A stretch of DNA of 64,000 nt from positions 43,989 to 107,988 of the forward strand of contig UQNV01000002.1 in the NCBI GenBank assembly GCA_900542505.1, in the 5' to 3' direction. Made by a program: the position numbers and the translations under genes. How positions within the stretch are numbered: position 1 is the first letter of the stretch; the number at the start of each line of letters is the position of its first letter. The notes beneath the pieces are model-generated. The model ran no database searches. It saw nothing but the letters and a program-made list of their open reading frames with translations, and was not told the origin of the DNA. This stretch comes from an uncultured Alistipes sp. (lineage in GTDB: Bacteria > Bacteroidota > Bacteroidia > Bacteroidales > Rikenellaceae). Below are positions 43,976 to 54,397 of the stretch, piece after piece.

Positions 43976-45350
43976 GAAATTCATCCCCATAATCGGACTC
44001 GCCGCTCTGCTGGCTCCGGGTCTTTCCGCCCGTGGGCAGGGCATGGACGCAGTTCCCGCCGCGGCATCCGACACGACATCCGCCGCTGCGGTCCCCGCAC
44101 TGCCGCAGGCCGACGAGCTCTTCCTGACCGTCGAGGAGCTCTTCGAGCAGGGCATCCGCCACAGCCTCACGCTCCAGGCCGACGCCATGGAGGAGCAGGC
44201 CGCACGGGAACGCGAACGTACGGCCCGCACCGCACGCTATCCCGACCTCGAGGTGGAGCTCCGGGGCGGTTTTGTCGGCCAGCCCGTCGTCTTCCGCCAC
44301 GGACTGACGGACGCCTATCGTCCCGATGCGCCCGACTGGTCGCAGAACTACGCCGTGGACCTGGCCCAACCCCTCTATCAGGGAGGACGCATCCGCCACT
44401 CCATCCGCAAGGCCGACCTCGAAAAGCGGCTCGCGGTGCTCCGGACATCGGGCGACCGCGCCGAGGTGAAACTGAACCTGCTCGAACAGTACCTCCAGCT
44501 CTTCAGCCTCTACCGTGAACAGGAGGTGCTCGCCCGCAATATCGAGGAGTCGGAGCTCCGGCTGCGCGACATCCGCCGGATGAAGGAGGAGGGGCTCATC
44601 ACCAACAACGACGTGCTGCGCAGCGAAATGCAGCTGACCAACGACCGGCTCTCGCTCCGGGAGACGCAGAACAGCATCCAGCTCGCATCGCAGCAGCTCG
44701 ACATTCTGCTCGGACTCGACGAGATGCTGCTGCTCCGGCCCGACTCGTCGCTGCTCTACCGCGAACTGTCGCTCGACAGCTACGAAACCTACATCGCCGA
44801 GGCATACGCCAACGACCCCACGATGCGTCAGCTGCGCATGCAGACCGAGCTGGCGCAAAACGACGTACGGCTGACCCGTGCGGCCACGCTGCCCAGCATC
44901 TCGCTCTACGCATCGAATACGCTGGCGCGTCCCATCTCCCGCACGATGGAGGACCTCTACAACAACAACTGGAACGTCGGTCTCTCGGTCTCGTTTCCCC
45001 TCTTCGCACTCTACAAGAACCGCTACAAGGTGCGTGAAAGCAGGGTGGCGGTCTCGCTGCGCCGCAATGCCGAGGAGCAGGAGATGCAGCGCATCCGCGT
45101 GCGCGTGCGCACGGCCTTCCTGCGCCATCAGGAGGCTCTGCAACAGGTCGAGGCGTTGAAACTCTCGGTCCGTCAGGCACAGGAGAACTACCGCATCATG
45201 CAGAACCGCTACCTCAACCAGCTGGCGATTCTGACCGACCTGCTCGACGCCAACAGCGTGCGCCTCAACGTCGAGCTGCAGCTCACCACCGCCCGCACGC
45301 GCGTCATCTATACCTATTATCAACTCCAGAAAGCCTGCGGTCGGCTCTGA
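43968..45350 (+). CDS. TolC family outer-membrane efflux protein
   Basis: Outer-membrane channel of a tripartite exporter, 460 residues, with a cleavable-type signal MHRKFIPIIGLAALLAPGLSARG. Two OEP repeats of long helices are visible (LFLTVEELFEQGIRHSLTLQADAMEEQAARERERTARTARYPDLEVELRGGF ... and YIAEAYANDPTMRQLRMQTELAQNDVRLTRAATLPSISLYASNTLARP). A periodic pattern typical of the coiled-coil tunnel is present. It overlaps the marR gene by 8 bp and precedes the HlyD gene by 15 bp. Confidence 0.94.
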   Translation: MHRKFIPIIGLAALLAPGLSARGQGMDAVPAAASDTTSAAAVPALPQADELFLTVEELFEQGIRHSLTLQADAMEEQAARERERTARTARYPDLEVELRGGFVGQPVVFRHGLTDAYRPDAPDWSQNYAVDLAQPLYQGGRIRHSIRKADLEKRLAVLRTSGDRAEVKLNLLEQYLQLFSLYREQEVLARNIEESELRLRDIRRMKEEGLITNNDVLRSEMQLTNDRLSLRETQNSIQLASQQLDILLGLDEMLLLRPDSSLLYRELSLDSYETYIAEAYANDPTMRQLRMQTELAQNDVRLTRAATLPSISLYASNTLARPISRTMEDLYNNNWNVGLSVSFPLFALYKNRYKVRESRVAVSLRRNAEEQEMQRIRVRVRTAFLRHQEALQQVEALKLSVRQAQENYRIMQNRYLNQLAILTDLLDANSVRLNVELQLTTARTRVIYTYYQLQKACGRL

Positions 45351-45365
45351 AAACAGACATCGGAC

Positions 45366-46433
45366 ATGAACGAATGGAATGAAAAAAGGCGGAAACTGCG
45401 CAGACACCGGCTCCGCAACATCGTACTGAATCTCATCTGCATCATACTGGCAGGCTCGGGCCTGTGGTTCACGTTCAACTATTTCCGGCGCTACATCAAC
45501 TACGAGGTGACCAACGACGCCTTCATCGACCAGTATGTCGCCCCCATCAACATCCGCGTGTCGGGCTACATCCAGGAGGTGCGCTTCCGCGAGCACCAGT
45601 TCGTACACAAGGGCGACACGCTGCTCGTGCTCGACAACCGCGAATACATCATCAAGGTCAAGGAGGCCGAGGCCGCACTGCTCGACGCCCACGGCACGCA
45701 GGATGTCATCCATTCGGGAGTCGAGACCTCGCAGACGAACGTCGCCGTACAGGAGGCCAACATTGCCGAGGCGAAGGCCAAACTCTGGCAGCTGGAGCAG
45801 GACTACCACCGCTTCGAACGGCTCATGCGCGACGAGTCGGTCACCCGCCAGCAATACGAGCAGGCCAAGGCCGCCTATGATGCCGCCCGTGCGCGCTACG
45901 ACGCGCTGGTGGCCCAGAAGAATGCAGCCGTGTCGCAGTACACCGAAGCCAGCAAGCGGACCATCGGTGCCGAGGCCAACATCCTCCGCTGCGAGGCCAA
46001 TCTCGACATCGCGCAGCTGAACCTCTCCTACACGGTGCTGACGGCACCCTACGACGGCTACATCGGCCGCCGCACGCTCGAACCGGGCCAGTACGTACAG
46101 TCGGGGCAGACCATCTCCTATCTGGTCCGCAGCAAGGACAAGTGGGTGACGGCCAACTACAAGGAGACCCAAATCGCACACATCCACATCGGGCAGGAGG
46201 TCATCATCAAGGTCGACGCGCTGCCCGGACGCCGTTTCCGCGGTCGCGTCACGGCCATCTCGGAGGCCACAGGCTCGAAGTATTCGCTCGTCCCGACCGA
46301 CAACTCGGCGGGCAACTTCGTCAAGGTGCAGCAGCGCATCCCGGTCCGGATTGACTTCGAAGATGTCTCCGACGAGGAGATGGGCCTGCTGCGTGCCGGC
46401 ATGATGGTCGAAACCGAAGCGCTGCGCCGATGA
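45366..46433 (+). CDS. HlyD/EmrA family periplasmic adaptor
   Basis: Inner-membrane-anchored adaptor of 355 residues linking an MFS pump to TolC. A cytoplasmic basic head (MNEWNEKRRKLRRHRLRN) precedes one TM helix (IVLNLICIILAGSGLWFTFNYF). Then come the lipoyl half VAPINIRVSGYIQEVRFREHQFVHKGDTLLVLD, a helical hairpin (about 95-190) and the second lipoyl half LTAPYDGYIGRRTLEPGQYVQSGQ. This is the EmrA type with an uncleaved anchor, unlike the lipoprotein adaptor of the RND operon at 1262-2458. Its stop overlaps the MFS start. Confidence 0.94.
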   Translation: MNEWNEKRRKLRRHRLRNIVLNLICIILAGSGLWFTFNYFRRYINYEVTNDAFIDQYVAPINIRVSGYIQEVRFREHQFVHKGDTLLVLDNREYIIKVKEAEAALLDAHGTQDVIHSGVETSQTNVAVQEANIAEAKAKLWQLEQDYHRFERLMRDESVTRQQYEQAKAAYDAARARYDALVAQKNAAVSQYTEASKRTIGAEANILRCEANLDIAQLNLSYTVLTAPYDGYIGRRTLEPGQYVQSGQTISYLVRSKDKWVTANYKETQIAHIHIGQEVIIKVDALPGRRFRGRVTAISEATGSKYSLVPTDNSAGNFVKVQQRIPVRIDFEDVSDEEMGLLRAGMMVETEALRR

Positions 46434-48034
46434 TGACGATGGCCCAACTCGAGCTGCCCGTGCGCAAGTGGGTGCCGGACTGGCTGGGTGTGGTGAGCAT
46501 GTTCGCCGTCATCCTGCCCGTCACGATGCTCAACGGCACCTACACGGGCTCGATGCTCGAGGTATCGAATACGCTCGGCACCTATTCCGAGGACATCACG
46601 ATGGGGTACTACGCCGCCTCGGCCGGCATGGCCATGGCCTATCCCATCATCGCGAAGGTGATGAGTGCGGTCTCCTCGAAGGTGATGCTGCTCGTCGACC
46701 TGACGCTCCAGTTTCTCCTGAGCTGGCTCTGCGCACGCTCGCAGAATGCCGACATGCTCATCGTCTGCAGCTTCTTCATCGGATTTCTGAAGGGATTCCT
46801 CATGATGTGGGGCATCCACCGCATGCACAAGATATTCAGCCCCAACAACGTCCGCAGCGAGTTCTATGCCTACTTCTACCCGCTGGTCTACGGCGGGGGA
46901 CAGCTCTCGATGATTATCACCGCCGAACTGGCCTACCACTACGACTGGAAGTACATGTACTACTTCATGATGTCGCTGCTGCTGGTGGCCATCCTCTTCG
47001 TCGCCATCTGTTTCCGCAACGACAAGCCGCTCCAGCGCATTCCGCTCAAGGTGCTGCACATACGCGAGATACTGGTCATCTCGACCGGCATACTGATGGT
47101 CATGTATGTGCTCAACTACGGCAAGGTGCTCGACTGGATGGCGTCGCCGCGCATCTGTCTCTACATCGCCGTGGCGCCGATGCTCATCGCCTTCTTCATC
47201 TGGCTCCAGCACCATTCACGCTCCCCGTACGTCTATCTGGCTCCGCTCCGCCAGCCCAAGGCCATCGTCGGATACTTCTACATGATGCTCGTCATGTTCT
47301 TCAGCACCTCGACCACGCTGCTGACCAACTACATGACCTCGATTCTGCAGGTCGACGCCACACGCACCTACGTGCTCTACATCTACCTGCTGCCGGGATA
47401 CGTGCTCGGCGCCTTCATCTGCTTCTGGTGGTTCCGCTGGCAGCGGTGGCGCTTCCGCTTCCTCATTGCGGGCGGCATGTCCTGCTTCGCGCTCTTCTTC
47501 GGAATGCTCTATTTCGGCATCTCCCCCGACAGCACCTACGAGATGCTCTTCCTGCCGATATTCATCCGCGGACTGGGCATGCTGACACTCATCATCGCCT
47601 TCGCGCTCTTCGCCGTAGAGGATTTGCAATTCAAATATTTCCCGTCGAACGCCTTCTTCCTGATTCTCTCCCGTTCGGTGCTGGCGCCCGTCATCGCCAC
47701 CTCGTTCTACAGCAACCTGCTCTACCGGCTGCAGCAGCACTACATCCACTCGCTGGCCGAGAACTTCACGCTTGTCGACCCGCAGGCCGCCGAACGCTAC
47801 CACCAGGCGCTCAACTCCTATCTGGCTCAGGGACACGGTTATTCGGAGGCGGCACAGATGGCCGTCACGTCGCTCAACTCCATTCTCCAGCAGCAGGCGC
47901 TGCTGCTGGCGCTGAAGGAGATTCTGGGATGGCTCTTCGTCGTGTCGCTTGTCATCGCCGTCATCTCGCGCTTCATTCCCTTCCACAAGACCATCCGCGT
48001 ACGCTACGCCAAGACGGGCGACGACATGGTATAG
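46430..48034 (+). CDS. MFS transporter, DHA2-like (EmrB family)
   Basis: Polytopic inner-membrane pump of 534 residues with about 14 hydrophobic helices, the size of the DHA2 drug/H+ antiporter group. The N-terminal helix VVSMFAVILPVTMLNGTYTGSMLEVSNTLGTYSEDITMGYYAASAGMAMAYP matches the EmrB type. It starts within the HlyD stop (ATGA overlap), so marR, tolC, hlyD and emrB-like genes form one unit. Drug specificity is unknown; the A/C motifs of the family are only weakly preserved. Confidence 0.9.
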   Translation: MMTMAQLELPVRKWVPDWLGVVSMFAVILPVTMLNGTYTGSMLEVSNTLGTYSEDITMGYYAASAGMAMAYPIIAKVMSAVSSKVMLLVDLTLQFLLSWLCARSQNADMLIVCSFFIGFLKGFLMMWGIHRMHKIFSPNNVRSEFYAYFYPLVYGGGQLSMIITAELAYHYDWKYMYYFMMSLLLVAILFVAICFRNDKPLQRIPLKVLHIREILVISTGILMVMYVLNYGKVLDWMASPRICLYIAVAPMLIAFFIWLQHHSRSPYVYLAPLRQPKAIVGYFYMMLVMFFSTSTTLLTNYMTSILQVDATRTYVLYIYLLPGYVLGAFICFWWFRWQRWRFRFLIAGGMSCFALFFGMLYFGISPDSTYEMLFLPIFIRGLGMLTLIIAFALFAVEDLQFKYFPSNAFFLILSRSVLAPVIATSFYSNLLYRLQQHYIHSLAENFTLVDPQAAERYHQALNSYLAQGHGYSEAAQMAVTSLNSILQQQALLLALKEILGWLFVVSLVIAVISRFIPFHKTIRVRYAKTGDDMV

Positions 48035-48093
48035 CGCCCCAACGGCCCGTTCCCCGCACACGGAAACGGGCGAAGTCCTTCGCCCCCGACCCG

Positions 48094-48136
48094 AAAAAGC
48101 CCCGGACGCACGGCATCGAGCCGCGACCGGGGCTTT
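48094..48136. terminator. Bidirectional terminator between the efflux operon and the M16 peptidase gene
   Basis: AAAGCCCCGG (48096-48105) pairs with CCGGGGCTTT (48127-48136), separated by 21 bases that can form a small inner pairing. A run and T run at opposite ends suit the convergent genes. Confidence 0.75.
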
Positions 48137-48224
48137 CGTTATCCGCTCCGCCACCGGGCAAACCGGAACCGGAAGGGGACAACAGAGGAAAAGGCAGACC
48201 GGAAGGCGGGCAGCAGGGCCGCCG

Positions 48225-49445
48225 CTACCGGTAAATGAGCCGCGAGGGGGAGGCGAAAATCTCCTCGGCGGTCTCGGTGAGCTGCGAGGCGGTAAGCGCC
48301 TCGATTTTGGCATAGACCTGCTCCATGGTGTCGACATCGTCATGGGTCAGGAAACTTTTGCCGGCGCCGAGCATGTAGCCCTCGTTGCTCTCCATCGAGA
48401 TGGCAAGCTGGGCGACAAACTGCTTTTTGGCCATCGAGAGCCGGCGTCCCGAGAGGGGCGTGCGGCGCAGCCGTCCGATTTCGGCATCGAGCAGTTCGAG
48501 ACACCGGTCGGCATTGGCATGGTCGGAGCTGAAGTAGATGGCTACGATGCCGCAGTCACCGTAAGGCGTATAGCTCGCCTCGATGTTGTAGGAGAGGCCG
48601 TGACGTTCGCGCAGTGAGACGTTGAGCAGCGAATTGGCGCTCGGACCACCCAGGATGTTGGTCACCAGCGCCAGCGGCAGCCGCCGCGGGTCGTCGATGC
48701 CATAGGCGCGGCAGCCGACGATGCAGTGGAGCTGGTGGGTGTGCTTGGTGACCTGATGCTCGAACGGGGCGCAGGGGTGGGGCACCGAGCGTTCGAAGCC
48801 GCGCGTCGTGGCGGGAAAATCGCCGAAGTAGCGCAGCGCCAGTTTCTCGACGCTCCGCTCCGAGAGGTTGCCGATGGTCGAGAAGACCATCTGGTCGGTG
48901 GTATGGGTCCGCGAGGTAAAGGCGCGGATGGAATCTCCGCTGTAGCGCGCCAGCGCAGCCTTGCGCCCCAGGATGTTGTGGCCCAGCTCCGACCCCTCGA
49001 AGAGCATGTCCTCGAAGGTATCGTAAATCAGGTCGGCCGGCGAATCCTTATAGGTATTGATTTCGTCGTAAATCACCTCCTTCTCGCGCTCCAGCTCGCG
49101 GTCGGGGAAGGTCGAGCGGAAAGCCACGTCGGCAAGCAGCTCGGCCGCCCGGGCGAAGTCGCCGCGCAGCGTCGTGGCATGGATGGTGGTATCCTCCTTG
49201 GTGGTGAAGGCATTGAGCTCGCCGCCGAGGTTTTCGAGCCGGCAGTTGACCTGCCAGGCACGGCGCCGCTGCGTTCCCTTGAAGAAGGCGTGTTCGGCGA
49301 AGTGGGCCAGGCCGTATTCCCCGGGCCGCTCGTCGCGGCTGCCGGCATTGACCACCAGCGCACAATGGGCCACATTGCCCTTCACCCGGCGGTGGATGCC
49401 CCGGATGCCGTTGGGAAGGCGGTAGGTATGGAATTCTCTCTGCAT
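48225..49445 (-). CDS. M16 family zinc metallopeptidase
   Basis: Pitrilysin-type peptidase of 406 residues, the single-unit size of bacterial M16B enzymes. The inverted zinc motif HFAEH is at 48-52 in GEYGLAHFAEHAFFKGT, with the downstream acidic ligand in ELEREKEVIYDEINTYKDS. A conserved C-terminal half contains RRLPLALVTNILGGPSANSLLNVSLRERHGLSYNIEASY (Arg/Tyr pair of M16). There is no signal peptide, so a cytoplasmic role is likely. It follows the second uvrA gene by 61 bp on the same strand. Confidence 0.92.
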   Translation of the reverse strand: MQREFHTYRLPNGIRGIHRRVKGNVAHCALVVNAGSRDERPGEYGLAHFAEHAFFKGTQRRRAWQVNCRLENLGGELNAFTTKEDTTIHATTLRGDFARAAELLADVAFRSTFPDRELEREKEVIYDEINTYKDSPADLIYDTFEDMLFEGSELGHNILGRKAALARYSGDSIRAFTSRTHTTDQMVFSTIGNLSERSVEKLALRYFGDFPATTRGFERSVPHPCAPFEHQVTKHTHQLHCIVGCRAYGIDDPRRLPLALVTNILGGPSANSLLNVSLRERHGLSYNIEASYTPYGDCGIVAIYFSSDHANADRCLELLDAEIGRLRRTPLSGRRLSMAKKQFVAQLAISMESNEGYMLGAGKSFLTHDDVDTMEQVYAKIEALTASQLTETAEEIFASPSRLIYR

Positions 49446-49506
49446 GGTACGTTCTCTTCATCGTTGCGGAGGTATGCCTCCGCAGCAGCCCGTTTTTTGC
49501 AACGGC

Positions 49507-52293
49507 TCAAAGTTTGGTGCGCAGCCGCAGGAACTCGCCCGTATGGCTTCCGGCGCACGCTTCGAGCCCCCGGGGCGTCCCCTCGTAGACCAGCCGCCCG
49601 CCCTTGTCGCCCGCCTCGGGGCCGAGGTCGATGACCCAGTCGGCACACTTGATGACATCCATGTTGTGCTCGACGATAACCACCGTATGGCCCCGCTCGA
49701 TGAGGGCATCGAAGGCGGCCAGCAGCTTCGAGATGTCGTGAAAATGGAGTCCCGTGGTCGGCTCGTCGAAGATGAACATCACGCCGCCCTGCGCGTCATC
49801 CTTCGTGAGGAACGAGGCGAGCTTCACGCGCTGGCTCTCGCCGCCCGAAAGGGTCGACGACGACTGTCCGAGCTTGATGTAGCCCAGCCCGACATCCTGC
49901 AGCGGCTGGAGCCGCTCGACAATGCGGCGGCAGGTGGCATCCTTGCGCTCCTCGCCGAAGAAGGCGATGGCATCGTCGACCGTCATCTCGAGCACGTCGT
50001 AGATGTTCTTGCCGCGATACTTCACCTCGAGCACCTCGTCCTTGAAGCGCTTGCCGCCGCAGGCCTCGCAGACCAGCTCGACATCGGCCATGAACTGCAT
50101 CGAAACCTTGATGACACCCTCGCCCTGGCACTCCTCGCAGCGGCCTCCCGCCACGTTGAACGAGAAGTGGGCCGGCGTGAGCCCCGTATGGCGGGCATAG
50201 GGCTGGTCGGCAAAGAGCTTGCGGATTTCGTCGTAGGCCTTGATATAGGTGACCGGATTCGAACGGGTCGACTTGCCGATGGGGTTCTGGTCAATCATCT
50301 CCACCGAGCGGAGCATTGCCACGTCGCCCTCAAGCCCGTCGAAATCGCCCGGCTTGACACCCGTATCGAACAGCTGACGGCGCAACGCCGGGTAGAGGAT
50401 GCCCTTGACCAGCGACGACTTGCCGCTGCCGCTCACGCCCGTAATGCAGCACATCACCCCGAGCGGAATACGCACGTCGATGTTGCGGAGGTTGTTCTCG
50501 CGCGCACCGCGGATGAGAATCGAGTTGCGCCACGACCGCTCCGAGAGGGGAATCTCGATACGCCGGCGCCCCGTGAGGTAGTCGGCCGTGAGGCTCCGGC
50601 CGCAGCCGAGCAATTCGTCGAGGGTTCCGCTGAAGACCACCTCGCCGCCGTTGTAACCCGCCTTGGGGCCGATGTCGACGATGTAGTCGGCCGCATGGAT
50701 GACCTCCTCCTCGTGCTCGACGACGATGACCGTATTGCCCAGGTCGCGCAACTGGCGGAGAACCTTGATGAGGCGGTTCGTATCGCGCGGATGGAGTCCG
50801 ATGGAGGGCTCGTCGAGGATATACAGCGACCCCGTGAGGTTGCTGCCCAGCGACGTCGAAAGGTTGATACGCTGGCTCTCGCCGCCCGAAAGGGTCGACG
50901 AAAGGCGGTCGAGCGTCAGATAGCCCAGCCCCACGTCGGCCAGATACTGCAGCCGGTTGCGGATTTCGACCAGAATGCGGGCCGCGGTCTTCGTATCGTG
51001 CTCGTCGAGTTCGAGCGTCCGGAAAAACTCCAGCAGCGCATCGACCGGCATCCGCACCAGGTCGGCGATGGTCCGTCCGCCCACCCGCACGTAGAGCGCC
51101 TCGCGCCGCAGGCGGCTGCCGCCGCATTCGGGACAGGTGGTCTTGCCCGTATAACGCGCCTTCATCACCCGGAACTGGATTTTGCGCCGTTCGGAGTCGA
51201 TGTAGGCGAAGAAGTCGTCGAGACCGTGGAAATACTCGTTGCCGCGCCACAACAGCAGTTTCTGCTCGGGCGTCAGTTCGTAGTAGGGCGTATGAATCGG
51301 GAAGCCGAACTTCGGCGCATTGGCCACCAGACGGTCCTTCCACTGGCGCATCGTCTCGCCCCGCCAGCAGGCCACGGCATCCTCGTAGATGCTCTTGCCC
51401 TTGTCGGGGATGACCAGGTCCTCGTCGATGCCGATGACCTTGCCATACCCCTCGCAGCGGGGACAGGCCCCCAGCGGATTGTTGAAACTGAAGAGGTGCT
51501 CGGTGGGCGGCTCGAATTCGATGCCGTCGGCCTCGAACCGCGCGGAGTATTCCGTCGTACCGTCGTCGGTGATGATGCGGCAGACGCCGTCGCCGTAGGA
51601 GAAGGCCCGCGCAATGGAGTCGCGCAGACGCGTCTGTGCATCGTCGTCCGCAGAGACCTTCAGACGGTCGATGACCACCGAAAGCCCCTCGGTCGGAGTG
51701 GTGTCGGTGACCGTCGGCAGGAAATCCTCGATGAGCATCGTGCATCCGTCGGCATGGAGGCGCAGCAGGCCATCGGCCAGCAGCAGCGTCAGCTTCTCGA
51801 TGAGGCCCTGACCCGCTCCGGTCAGCAGCGGCGCCGCCACCGCAACCCGCGTGCCTTCGCCCAGTGCAAGCACCCGCTCGGCCACCTCGTCGACCCCGTA
51901 ACAGCGCACCTCGCACCCCGATACGGGCGAGAAGGTATGACCCACGCGGGCGAAGAGGAGCTTCAGATAGTCGTAGATTTCGGTCGTCGTGCCGACCGTC
52001 GAACGCGGATTGCGCGTATTGACCTTCTGCTCGATGGCGATGGCGGGGGCGATACCCGTGATGACATCGACATCGGGTTTGTTGATTTTGCCCAGAAACT
52101 GCCGGGCATAGGCCGACAGACTCTCGACATAACGGCGCTGTCCCTCGGCAAAGATGGTGTCGAAGGCCAGGGTCGACTTGCCCGAGCCCGAAAGGCCCGT
52201 GACAACGACCAGCGCATTGTGGGGGATTTCCACGTCGATGTTCTTGAGATTGTGGACCCGTGCCCCCTTGATGATTATCGAATGTTCCTGCAT
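49507..52293 (-). CDS. Excinuclease ABC subunit UvrA (paralogue 2)
   Basis: Second full-length UvrA in the window, 928 residues from the preferred start. Intact motifs are [17 protein letters not shown] / [25 protein letters not shown] / CEACGGKR, two LSGGESQR signatures, [10 protein letters not shown] and [10 protein letters not shown]. Both ATPase modules and zinc modules look functional. Its N-terminal region ([42 protein letters not shown]) differs from paralogue 1. It is between yigZ and the M16 peptidase gene. The start at 52293 is chosen over an ATG eight codons earlier; both are possible. Confidence 0.92.
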   Translation of the reverse strand: MQEHSIIIKGARVHNLKNIDVEIPHNALVVVTGLSGSGKSTLAFDTIFAEGQRRYVESLSAYARQFLGKINKPDVDVITGIAPAIAIEQKVNTRNPRSTVGTTTEIYDYLKLLFARVGHTFSPVSGCEVRCYGVDEVAERVLALGEGTRVAVAAPLLTGAGQGLIEKLTLLLADGLLRLHADGCTMLIEDFLPTVTDTTPTEGLSVVIDRLKVSADDDAQTRLRDSIARAFSYGDGVCRIITDDGTTEYSARFEADGIEFEPPTEHLFSFNNPLGACPRCEGYGKVIGIDEDLVIPDKGKSIYEDAVACWRGETMRQWKDRLVANAPKFGFPIHTPYYELTPEQKLLLWRGNEYFHGLDDFFAYIDSERRKIQFRVMKARYTGKTTCPECGGSRLRREALYVRVGGRTIADLVRMPVDALLEFFRTLELDEHDTKTAARILVEIRNRLQYLADVGLGYLTLDRLSSTLSGGESQRINLSTSLGSNLTGSLYILDEPSIGLHPRDTNRLIKVLRQLRDLGNTVIVVEHEEEVIHAADYIVDIGPKAGYNGGEVVFSGTLDELLGCGRSLTADYLTGRRRIEIPLSERSWRNSILIRGARENNLRNIDVRIPLGVMCCITGVSGSGKSSLVKGILYPALRRQLFDTGVKPGDFDGLEGDVAMLRSVEMIDQNPIGKSTRSNPVTYIKAYDEIRKLFADQPYARHTGLTPAHFSFNVAGGRCEECQGEGVIKVSMQFMADVELVCEACGGKRFKDEVLEVKYRGKNIYDVLEMTVDDAIAFFGEERKDATCRRIVERLQPLQDVGLGYIKLGQSSSTLSGGESQRVKLASFLTKDDAQGGVMFIFDEPTTGLHFHDISKLLAAFDALIERGHTVVIVEHNMDVIKCADWVIDLGPEAGDKGGRLVYEGTPRGLEACAGSHTGEFLRLRTKL

Positions 52294-52328
52294 TTCGTTC
52301 GTTACAATTTGCTGCATGCACCGGCCGC

Positions 52329-52940
52329 TCAGCGCGCCTCTTCGATTACGCTGCCTTCGGCCTTGCGCAGTCGTTCGACGAGCCGCCCGGCCCGGCTTTC
52401 GCGGATACGCAGCTCAAGTGTGCAAAGGTTGTCGAAGCGCTGCGAGACGACGGTCGGCTGCTCCTCCTTGACCACCTTCATGATGCCGTTCATCGCCGCA
52501 TAGGGGAAATCGACCCGCAGCGTGCGGTCGACCGTCCGCTCGACAATCTCGGCGGCGGCCAGGACGTCGGCCGCCGATTCGCGGTAGGCGGCAATCAATC
52601 CCGGAACGCCCAGTTTCGTCCCGCCGAAGTAGCGCACGACCACCACCAGACAATCCGTCACCTCGCACGAGAGCAGCTGTCCGAGGATGGGCCTTCCGGC
52701 CGTACCCGACGGTTCGCCGTCGTCGTTGGCCCGGAAGTTCTCGCCGAGGGGACCCAGCCGCCAGGCATAGCAGTGGTGCGTGGCATCGTAGTAGCGCTTG
52801 CGCAGCTCGTCGAGCTGCGTGCGGATTTGCTCCTCGTTTCGGACCGGATAGGCGAAGGCGAGGAACTTGCTGCTCCGCTCGCGGCTGTGGCTTTCGGCCG
52901 GCGCGGCGATGGTGCGGTAACTGTCCGACTGCTGTTCCAT
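52329..52940 (-). CDS. YigZ/IMPACT family protein
   Basis: Protein of 203 residues in the UPF0029 (YigZ/IMPACT) family, implicated in translation control in eukaryotes but not defined in bacteria. The signature [41 protein letters not shown] is complete. The N-terminal fold reads [45 protein letters not shown]. The C-terminal DUF1949-like domain follows. Its ATG overlaps the lepB stop by one base (TGATG), implying co-translation. Confidence 0.93.
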   Translation of the reverse strand: MEQQSDSYRTIAAPAESHSRERSSKFLAFAYPVRNEEQIRTQLDELRKRYYDATHHCYAWRLGPLGENFRANDDGEPSGTAGRPILGQLLSCEVTDCLVVVVRYFGGTKLGVPGLIAAYRESAADVLAAAEIVERTVDRTLRVDFPYAAMNGIMKVVKEEQPTVVSQRFDNLCTLELRIRESRAGRLVERLRKAEGSVIEEAR

Positions 52941-54295
52941 CAGCGTACCTTCATGAAGATTCGCTCCCAGCGGATGTTCGACGGGAACTTTTTGGCGGCA
53001 TCGAGCGACAGCCAGACGAACGACGCCTTGCCGACGATGTGGTCCTCGGGCACGAATCCCCAGAATCGCGAATCGGCCGAGTTGTGGCGGTTGTCACCCA
53101 TCATCCAGTAGTAGTCCATGGCGAAGGTGTAGTGCTTCGCCTCGACGCCGTCGATGAAGATGCGGCCGTCGCGCTCCTCCAGCTCGTGGCCTTCGTAGGT
53201 TTCGATGATACGGCGGTAGAGCTGCAGGTTGTCGGGCGTCAGCTCGACCGTAGCGCCGCGGGCCGGCACCCAGACCGGACCGTAATTGTCCTGGCTCCAG
53301 CGCGCCTCGCCCCATTGGGGGAAGACGTCGTCGTTGGGGGCGTAGACATAACGGCGCATCGACAGCACGTTGTCCAGCTTGTCCAGCTCGGCGGCCGCCT
53401 TGGCCGTGAGGGTCATGTAGTAGACCGAGCCGTTGCCGCTGTATTCGGTCACCCCGAGGTTGTCGAGCGCATACTGGGTGAGCGGCGAGGAGGTCTGCAC
53501 CAGATACATGTACTGCTTGCCCGGCACGTCGTCCTCCTCGCGGCCGTTGATGTGGACGGCACCGTCGACCACCGAAAGCGTATCGCCCGGCAGGGCGACG
53601 CAGCGCTTGATGTAGTTCTCGCGCTTGTCGACCGGGCGCGTGATGACCGTATATTCGTCGAAGAGGCGGCGACGGCCCTCCTCCTTGCCGTAGGTCTGCT
53701 CATAGGCGCGCAGTTCGTCGTAGTAGGTGACGTTCTGCTTCTCGAGCAGCACCGTGTCGCCGGCCGGGAAGTTGAAGACCACCACATCGCCGCGGCGCAC
53801 GCGCCCCAGCCCCTTGAGCCGGTGGTAGGGCCACTTGACCGCCTCGGAGAAGGATTTGCACGTGGTCGAGAAGGGCATCGTGTGATGCACGAAGGGGAAC
53901 GAGAGCGGGGTATTGGGCATCTGGGGCCCGTAGGCCACCTTGCTCACATAGAGGTAGTCGCCGATGAGCAGCGACTTCTCCATCGACGAGGTGGGAATCA
54001 CGTACATCTGGAATACGAAGATGTGGACCAGCGAGGCCACGACCGTGGCGAAAACGATGGCGTTGACCCACTCGTAGACCGTCTTGTAGGCCTTGCTCTT
54101 CTTGCAGAGTTCGGCGTTGTGGCGCCACACGTAGCGGTAGAAGAGGCGCGAGATGTAGAGGTCGTAAATCACCACGAGGCCCAGAAGCAGCCACAGGTTG
54201 CCCGTCCAGACGACGAACCAGAGCGTGTAGAGCAGCGAGGCGAGCGTGAAGCCCACCCATTTGTTGCGAAGAATCGCCTTGAGTTTATTCATCAT
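52940..54295 (-). CDS. lepB: Signal peptidase I
   Basis: Membrane serine protease that removes signal peptides of exported proteins, 451 residues. Two N-terminal helix regions (WVGFTLASLLYTLWFVVWTGNLWLLLGLVVIYDL and VNAIVFATVVASLVHIFVFQMYVIP) anchor it. The catalytic Ser104 is in PTSSMEKSLLIGDYLYV and the Lys base in KRENYIKRCVALPGDTLSV. Box E is GDNRHNSADSRFWGFVPEDHIVGKASFVW. It is longer than the E. coli enzyme because of a large insertion between the Lys box and box E. dapB is upstream. Confidence 0.95.
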   Translation of the reverse strand: MMNKLKAILRNKWVGFTLASLLYTLWFVVWTGNLWLLLGLVVIYDLYISRLFYRYVWRHNAELCKKSKAYKTVYEWVNAIVFATVVASLVHIFVFQMYVIPTSSMEKSLLIGDYLYVSKVAYGPQMPNTPLSFPFVHHTMPFSTTCKSFSEAVKWPYHRLKGLGRVRRGDVVVFNFPAGDTVLLEKQNVTYYDELRAYEQTYGKEEGRRRLFDEYTVITRPVDKRENYIKRCVALPGDTLSVVDGAVHINGREEDDVPGKQYMYLVQTSSPLTQYALDNLGVTEYSGNGSVYYMTLTAKAAAELDKLDNVLSMRRYVYAPNDDVFPQWGEARWSQDNYGPVWVPARGATVELTPDNLQLYRRIIETYEGHELEERDGRIFIDGVEAKHYTFAMDYYWMMGDNRHNSADSRFWGFVPEDHIVGKASFVWLSLDAAKKFPSNIRWERIFMKVR

Positions 54296-54397
54296 GTCGT
54301 TCGATTGACTTCCTGCGCCGGAGCCGCATCGGAACCCGAAACGGGCCGCCGCGACGCCGCATCGCGGAAGGTGCGTTGTTGATTACTTCAGAGTTGG

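Noticed and set aside
52940..54295. LepB length as an anomaly
   Set aside because: The ~450-residue size with a large insertion appears usual for Bacteroidetes signal peptidase I, so it is not treated as novel.
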